Below, piece by piece: positions 8,160-11,630 of a stretch of 11,630 nucleotides of DNA. A program made the translations under genes and the position numbers. Below the pieces are notes generated by a model. That model was given only the letters and a program-made list of their open reading frames with translations. It was not told the DNA's origin and made no database searches. Numbering within the stretch: position 1 is the first letter of the stretch; each line of letters starts with the position of its first letter. The stretch covers positions 1-11,630 of the forward strand of contig CAZBWE010000069.1 in assembly GCA_964495465.1 (NCBI GenBank), in the 5' to 3' direction. The stretch is from CAZBWE01 sp964495465. GTDB lineage: Bacteria > Planctomycetota > Phycisphaerae > Sedimentisphaerales > Anaerobacaceae.

Positions 8160-9341
8160 CTATTTTATTTCGACTATTTCTGTAAATCGCACCAGGGCGC
8201 CTTCTGTTTCCTGATGCGGCTCTATTTTGCCGACCAGGCCTACCTTTACGCCCACCAATTTGCTCAAATCTATTTCTGAAGCTGCACCGCTCGGTAAAGC
8301 GTAACAGACGGTTTTGCCCGAATCATCGATTATTCGGTAGTGCCCCGGGCCGTATGTCTCGAACGTTTGAAACTGCCCTATCGCCGCAAATCTGCCCAGG
8401 TCCTGATATTCTTCGAGTCTTGCGGCTCGTGCCTTGTCTATCCGCTCCTTAATCTGCTCCAACTGTGTATTTTGAAGCTGAATCTCCTTCTTTACCGCCA
8501 GGGCCAGCTCAACACGCTCTATTTGCTCAAGCGTAAATTCCGCATAGCGCATAGCCTTCCCCGCCTCTTTATTACCGGCAATATCAGTAAGCGACTTTTT
8601 TATATCTGCATAATTCTGCTGCTCAATAGGTTTGACCTGCTCCGCCTGCACCTGTTTTGCCAGAGCGTAATACTCTTTTAGCTTTTCGGCTTCGGTCGAA
8701 AGATTAGTAGCAGCAGCTAACGGGGCAGCATTTGGTTCGTTGGGTTCATTTGGTTCGATCGGCGGTTCGATAATCGTCGCAACCTCACCGACAGCCCCCA
8801 ATGGTTTTGTGAACTGTGTGCTTACCCAAAGATAGGCGCCGACCGGCGGAGCAATTTTATAATAATTATCTCTCTCTTCGCCAAGCAGCTTGACCTTATC
8901 GCCCTCGTTAAGCTTCAATTGTAGGGTCGTGGAGTATAACGGCTTCACGGAATCCGAGCCGGCATACACACGAACGCTGTCGCCGGTAACAACCCCGACC
9001 CCCGGATTATTTGGGTCGGTGCTGACATACTGCGTTGATATCCAGGAGAAACTGCCGGCCGGCGGAACTATACGAGACCAACTGAACTGTGTGCTGACCA
9101 CTTCTACTTTGTCGCTTTTGTTTAGCTTGCCGCATTCGTAATAATTCGTGCCCGGGCCGGAGCGGATATAAACGTTATCGCCGGTTATCCCGACTACGTA
9201 AGGGAAAGGCAGTACATCTGCAGTGCTGACGTCGTTGGCCGAAGCCAAATTTCCAGGCAAAACCGTATCATCCTGGGCAAAAGTGATACTAACTAAACCG
9301 GCCAGAACAGCGATAATGAAAAAGTTAATTTGAGATTTCAT
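8160..9341 (-). CDS. Secreted protein with two SH3b domains, coiled coil and C-terminal domain
   Basis: A 393-residue exported protein of unknown precise role. Residues 1-22 are a signal peptide (hydrophobic core FFIIAVLAGLVSIT, cleavage after FAQ or nearby). Two bacterial SH3 domains follow: about 47-107, with GDNVYIRSGPGTNY (54-67) and SFSWISTQYV (97-106), and about 115-178, with GDSVRVYAGSD (120-130) and AYLWVSTQFT (169-178). They share the VTGD/ITGD start and the W-(I/V)-S-T-Q-(Y/F) end, so they arose by internal duplication. A linker with PNEPNEPN (197-204) leads to a charged helical, probably coiled-coil, stretch (215-315), then a compact C-terminal domain (about 318-393). SH3b domains usually bind peptidoglycan or envelope glycans; this looks like a periplasmic structural or sensing protein. 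The start has a GGGAG site nine bases upstream and a promoter at 9420-9448. Confidence 0.85.
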   Translation of the reverse strand: MKSQINFFIIAVLAGLVSITFAQDDTVLPGNLASANDVSTADVLPFPYVVGITGDNVYIRSGPGTNYYECGKLNKSDKVEVVSTQFSWSRIVPPAGSFSWISTQYVSTDPNNPGVGVVTGDSVRVYAGSDSVKPLYSTTLQLKLNEGDKVKLLGEERDNYYKIAPPVGAYLWVSTQFTKPLGAVGEVATIIEPPIEPNEPNEPNAAPLAAATNLSTEAEKLKEYYALAKQVQAEQVKPIEQQNYADIKKSLTDIAGNKEAGKAMRYAEFTLEQIERVELALAVKKEIQLQNTQLEQIKERIDKARAARLEEYQDLGRFAAIGQFQTFETYGPGHYRIIDDSGKTVCYALPSGAASEIDLSKLVGVKVGLVGKIEPHQETEGALVRFTEIVEIK

Positions 9342-9419
9342 CCTTACTATCTCCCAAAAAGAATCCCTTATCTAAAATCTCCCGAAAAACCGGGTCTTCG
9401 AAAAACTCTTCACACATTC

Positions 9420-9448
9420 AAATTAACCCGCACATCGGTAATTGTCAA
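9420..9448 (-). promoter_or_regulatory. Putative promoter of the SH3-domain gene
   Basis: On the minus strand a perfect TTGACA -35 (9443-9448) is followed after 17 bases by TAATTT (9420-9425), which keeps the key T1, A2 and T6 of the -10 box. Transcription would begin near 9413, giving a leader of roughly 70 bases before the ATG at 9341. Confidence 0.55.
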
Positions 9449-9750
9449 CTTTTTTATTATGCCAAATATGGCCAGGATACATCGACTTTTTTACCGTCAA
9501 ATATGTCTTTTTGTCTCTTTTACCTGAGATTTCTCGATCTTTTATACAAAAGTGATATTTTGGAAGGATATATCTGTATGTGATTAAGCAGGAGCGGTTC
9601 GGAAGGTTCAAGATTTATCGAGCGAGTAAGGTCGGAAAATAAAATAATACACAATATGAGAAACACCTTGGATTAGTTTTGCAGTTTGCTTAGAATTCGG
9701 GATTTCTGAGGCTTTTTGCTTGAGTTTTCGGGAAAGCCGGCTGTAAGATA

Positions 9751-9759
9751 TGGTATAAT
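9751..9759 (+). promoter_or_regulatory. Putative extended -10 promoter element of the PEP-CTERM module
   Basis: TGGTATAAT carries a perfect -10 hexamer (9754-9759) with the TG of an extended -10. No good -35 is found at 16-18 bases. The 13 bases TGGTATAATAAAG (9751-9763) recur exactly at 10661-10673 upstream of the second PEP-CTERM gene, which supports a shared promoter. Confidence 0.5.
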
Positions 9760-9790
9760 AAAGCAAGATATAACTGCATTTTGAAACAAG

Positions 9791-9821
9791 CTCGGCTGAG
9801 GAGGCGATTATCAGCTGCGAG
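9791..9821 (+). other. Bulged hairpin in the leader of the first PEP-CTERM gene
   Basis: CTCGGCTGA (9791-9799) can pair with TCAGC (9811-9815) and CGAG (9818-9821), leaving a two-base bulge and an 11-base loop. The loop contains GGAGG (9800-9804), a ribosome-site sequence, followed by an ATG at 9824 that opens a 10-codon frame (MEGWVRKTKI, stop 9854-9856). It could be a leader-peptide or translation-control element, or chance. Confidence 0.35.
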
Positions 9822-9860
9822 TAATGGAAGGATGGGTTCGGAAAACTAAAATTTAATTTG

Positions 9861-9866
9861 AGGAGG
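9861..9866 (+). promoter_or_regulatory. Ribosome binding site choosing ATG 9872
   Basis: A perfect AGGAGG is five bases from ATG 9872 but only two from the in-frame ATG 9869, so 9872 is preferred. The same TTTTGAGGAGGTA-like context precedes the paralogous start at 10732. Confidence 0.7.
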
Positions 9867-9871
9867 TAATG

Positions 9872-10465
9872 ATGAAAACGAGATTATTTACAATTCTGGC
9901 GGTTGTAATGTTATCTGGAGTTTGTCCGGTTAAAGCTATTACCTGGACAGAGGGTCATCACGAAATCGTCGATGGTGATGTTTATGGCGAGGTCTATATA
10001 TTCAACGATGTTACGCTGGATATTTTGGGCGGTAGTACAGGCAGATTAACTGCTAATGATACGACTTATACGAATTGGCATGATGGGTCGATGACTAGAC
10101 TTTGGGCCCTTGACGATAGTATTATCAATATCTTTGGCGGAGATTTAGATTTTTTGTGGGCAGCAGAAGATAGTCTCGTCAATCTTTGTGCTTATGATGT
10201 TGAGATTAAGACGACAGGTGGCTTTTATGACCAAGGTTATGTAACAGGAACATTCTACAGTAACGATATTCCCTTTTATTTTGACCTCTCTCAGGATTCC
10301 TACCTACATATTAATGTAATCCCCGAACCGTCATCTCTATTCTTGCTAAGTTTAGGAGGACTTTTTTTAAGAAGGAAGAATAAAAATGTTTTTCGGAAAG
10401 AAACTTATAGTTGTTATTCTCTCACTCATTGTAATTGCTGGCCTGTCAGGCGTCACCGAAGCTAG
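9872..10465 (+). CDS. PEP-CTERM surface protein A with read-through tail
   Basis: A 197-residue exported protein. An N-terminal signal peptide (MKTRLFTILAVVMLSG..., to about residue 22) is nearly the same as that of the paralogue at 10732. The middle has degenerate beta-solenoid-like repeats (for example LDILGGS, DDSIINIFGGD, EDSLVNLCAYD). Near residues 150-170 comes a PEP-CTERM sorting tail: VIPEPSS, the hydrophobic stretch LFLLSLGGLFL and the basic RRKNK. Proteins of this type are exported, then processed by an exosortase. Unlike the paralogue, which stops right after RRRS, this frame runs on for about 25 residues of unrelated, Cys/Arg/His-containing sequence, overlapping the next gene by 80 bases. 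The natural end is therefore probably lost, and sorting may still work or be impaired. Ligand and function unknown. Confidence 0.75.
   Translation: MKTRLFTILAVVMLSGVCPVKAITWTEGHHEIVDGDVYGEVYIFNDVTLDILGGSTGRLTANDTTYTNWHDGSMTRLWALDDSIINIFGGDLDFLWAAEDSLVNLCAYDVEIKTTGGFYDQGYVTGTFYSNDIPFYFDLSQDSYLHINVIPEPSSLFLLSLGGLFLRRKNKNVFRKETYSCYSLTHCNCWPVRRHRS
10372..10378 (+). promoter_or_regulatory. Ribosome binding site embedded in the PEP-CTERM coding tail
   Basis: AAGGAAG, within the codons for the basic RRKN end of protein A, lies seven bases before ATG 10386. Translation of B would start inside A and may be coupled to it. Confidence 0.5.
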
Positions 10466-10700
10466 GTCGGTCTATGTGATTTCAAATACGGACATGTATC
10501 CAGTTTTGTCTTCTATAATACAGGCATATGATATTCAGGACAGCAACCTAATTTATCAGACTAATTATATTTGTGAATTAGACCCTCCTGACACTTCTGG
10601 AGCTGTTGGTATTGCAATAGATACAGACTCAGAAGTTTCATTTGACAAAATAAGTTTTTTTGGTATAATAAAGTACAATGAAGTAGGAGTGGTTAAATAA
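10386..10700 (+). pseudogene. Truncated exported propeller-like protein B
   Basis: An open frame of 104 codons with a signal peptide (FGKKLIVVILSLIVIAGLSG, cleavage near TEA-RS), then RSVYVISNT and IIQAYDIQD, and GAVGIAIDTDSE (about 71-82). The same order is seen in the frame starting at 11356 (RSVYVISNT, IIQAYDIQD, GAVGLAIDTESE), which then continues FIFVTYEGTPKIEL, the look of a beta-propeller blade. Here the match ends after SE-V-S-F, and the frame finishes in 20 or so unrelated residues encoded by DNA that carries a promoter-like sequence. I therefore read it as the broken remains of a longer gene. It may still make a short secreted peptide. It overlaps A by 80 bases in another frame. Confidence 0.6.
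10642..10669 (+). promoter_or_regulatory. Consensus sigma70-type promoter inside the tail of B, driving A'
   Basis: A perfect TTGACA (10642-10647) and a perfect TATAAT (10664-10669) are separated by 16 bases, with TG at 10661-10662 making an extended -10. Transcription would start near 10676, about 55 bases before ATG 10732. The whole element lies in the coding frame of truncated B. Confidence 0.7.
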
Positions 10701-10731
10701 AAATTCAAGTTCATTTTGAGGAGGTAAAGTC

Positions 10732-11319
10732 ATGTTTACAAAAAAGTTACTAACAATTCTGGCAGTGGTAATGATTCTTGGAGTTTGTTCGGTGCAGGCG
10801 GTAAATGTTGACTTCTATAGCGACGCAATCATTAGACCAGGAGAGGTCTATGACATTGTCAGTGTCTATGATACACTATCGGTGCCTACCGTCGTCCATA
10901 TGTTCGGTGGAAGTATAAAGAGCGTCCACAGCTATGATTCAAGTACATTTAACATTCATGAGGGCGAAATATCACGGGGAATCTATAGTGTTGATTCGAG
11001 CTCAGTTAATATTCATGGGGGAACTATAAGCTTAGATTCGCTTATAGTTAGCAACTCAAGCATACTGAATCTCTATGGCGGAAACTTCTTATGTGGCAAT
11101 TCTCCATATTTTTCTGAATCAAGTACGGTAAATATCTATGGCTATGACTTTAACTATGATGGCTTTAATCTTATAGGTTTCCTTTCGGATGATTCAAGCT
11201 TTCTTATTCGAGAAGTTTCGTTCTCCGATTATTCACATATAAATCTAATTGTGATTCCGGAACCTGCAACTGTGTTATTGCTGGGCCTGGGCGGACTGTT
11301 TTTGAGAAGGCGAAGTTAA
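10732..11319 (+). CDS. PEP-CTERM surface protein A' with beta-solenoid-like repeats
   Basis: A 195-residue exported protein, complete. The signal peptide (MFTKKLLTILAVVMILGVCSVQA, residues 1-23) matches that of A. The middle is built of about 19-21-residue repeats with a hydrophobic-N-(I/L)-(H/Y)-(G/E)-G core: TFNIHEGEI, SVNIHGGTI, ILNLYGGNF and TVNIYGYDF, each usually preceded by an SS pair. This regular spacing suggests a right-handed beta-solenoid. The end is a textbook PEP-CTERM: VIPEPATVLLLGLGGLFLRR, then RS and the stop. It would be exported, sorted by an exosortase and displayed or secreted. AGGAGG (10719-10724) is seven bases from the start. It is followed after 36 bases by the B' gene. 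No catalytic motif is visible; the role is probably structural or adhesive. Confidence 0.85.
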   Translation: MFTKKLLTILAVVMILGVCSVQAVNVDFYSDAIIRPGEVYDIVSVYDTLSVPTVVHMFGGSIKSVHSYDSSTFNIHEGEISRGIYSVDSSSVNIHGGTISLDSLIVSNSSILNLYGGNFLCGNSPYFSESSTVNIYGYDFNYDGFNLIGFLSDDSSFLIREVSFSDYSHINLIVIPEPATVLLLGLGGLFLRRRS

Positions 11320-11355
11320 TTGCAATTACAAAAACTTTTTTAGGAGGAAACTAAA

Positions 11356-11630
11356 ATGACGCTCGGAAAGAACTCTATCATTGTGATTGTTTCACTAATC
11401 ATAAATACCATTTCACTTACAGCACGAGCCAGGTCGGTCTATGTGATTTCAAATACTGAAACACCAGATTTGACTTCGATAATACAAGCGTATGATATTC
11501 AGGACGGCAGTTTGGTTTATCAAGAAGCTCAATATGAATCAGACCGTTGGGGTGCTGTAGGTCTTGCCATTGATACTGAGTCTGAGTTTATTTTTGTAAC
11601 CTATGAAGGTACTCCCAAAATTGAGCTAAT
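11356..11630 (+). CDS. Exported propeller-like protein B' (3' end beyond window)
   Basis: 91 codons are visible before the window ends. A hydrophobic N-terminus (about residues 7-22) followed by TARA-RS is a likely signal peptide. Then come SVYVISNTETPDL, SIIQAYDIQDGSLVYQ and RWGAVGLAIDTESEFIFVTYEG, a pattern of a short strand, a label and a 'GAVGLAID-SE-FIFVTYE' blade end. This resembles beta-propeller surface or secreted proteins of planctomycetes, but the family is recognised only loosely. AGGAGG at 11342-11347 is eight bases from ATG 11356. It follows the PEP-CTERM gene A' and probably shares its transcript. It is the intact-looking counterpart of the truncated frame at 10386. Confidence 0.75.
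   Translation, partial: MTLGKNSIIVIVSLIINTISLTARARSVYVISNTETPDLTSIIQAYDIQDGSLVYQEAQYESDRWGAVGLAIDTESEFIFVTYEGTPKIEL

Larger units (their letters stand above)
9342..9871. other. Intergenic stretch without a gene
   Basis: This 530-base AT-rich stretch separates divergent genes. I find no convincing gene: short open frames lack ribosome sites and recognisable protein sequence. It holds the promoter of the SH3 gene, an extended -10 element, a bulged hairpin and a possible 10-codon leader, each listed separately. The part from about 9500 to 9740 shows nothing I can assign. Confidence 0.6.
9872..11630 (+). repeat. Tandem duplication of a two-gene PEP-CTERM/propeller module
   Basis: Unit 1 (A, B; 9872-10700) and unit 2 (A', B'; 10732 onward) have the same gene order, signal peptides and C-terminal or N-terminal signatures. 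At the DNA level, 26 bases are identical between 10464-10489 and 11431-11456, and 13 bases between 9751-9763 and 10661-10673. The middle of the PEP-CTERM genes has diverged strongly. The region is AT-richer than the rest: 18 G+C in 60 bases at 11101-11160 against 32 in 60 at 6481-6540. Confidence 0.7.

Noticed and set aside
8730..8760. Short tandem repeat resembling a microsatellite
   Set aside because: It encodes the PNEPNEPN linker of the SH3 protein and is explained by coding.
9330..9611. Short open frames on both strands in the intergenic stretch
   Set aside because: No ribosome site, no recognisable sequence, and they overlap a promoter and the start of the SH3 gene.

Overview
The window looks like a piece of a draft or metagenome-assembled genome from the Planctomycetota, most likely a Phycisphaerae/Sedimentisphaerales-type anaerobe. 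The clues are small secreted PEP-CTERM proteins with beta-solenoid-like 'NI-H/Y-GG' repeats, several Gfo/Idh/MocA oxidoreductases beside a TIM-barrel sugar isomerase, and a HypF for [NiFe]-hydrogenase maturation. This placement is inferred from gene style; there is no rRNA or marker gene to prove it. Two runs of exactly 100 N (5775-5874 and 7076-7175) are scaffold gaps of unknown true size.

Layout. (1) 1-2087, minus strand: hypF, missing its C-terminus at the window edge. (2) 2139-2279: a promoter and a tRNA-Ala(GGC). (3) 2434-3858, plus: a GT4-like glycosyltransferase. (4) 3876-5774, minus: an oxidoreductase and a sugar isomerase/epimerase in one apparent operon, transcribed away from the first gap. 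(5) 5891-7063 and 7176-8105, plus: two more Gfo/Idh/MocA oxidoreductases, the second without its N-terminus because of the second gap. (6) 8107-8142: a strong hairpin terminator between convergent genes. (7) 8160-9341, minus: a secreted protein with two SH3b domains, a Pro/Glu/Asn linker, a coiled coil and a C-terminal domain, with a recognisable promoter. (8) 9342-9871: 530 bases without a gene but with promoter-like and hairpin elements. (9) 9872 to the end, plus: an AT-richer tandem duplication of a two-gene module. Each unit has a short PEP-CTERM surface protein (A, A') followed by a secreted protein with a propeller-like start (B, B'). The first unit is degraded: A has lost its stop codon and runs into B, and B is cut short, its tail being encoded by DNA that carries the promoter of A'.

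How the genes may work together. The three oxidoreductases and the isomerase form a divergent sugar-oxidation cluster (NAD(P)-dependent sugar or glycoside oxidation plus a metal-dependent isomerase, epimerase or lyase), consistent with the glycan-degrading life of this group; the substrate cannot be read from sequence. The glycosyltransferase, SH3 protein and PEP-CTERM/propeller module point to cell-envelope and exported-surface functions. The tandem module, with its rearranged junctions, is the least ordinary part of the window.
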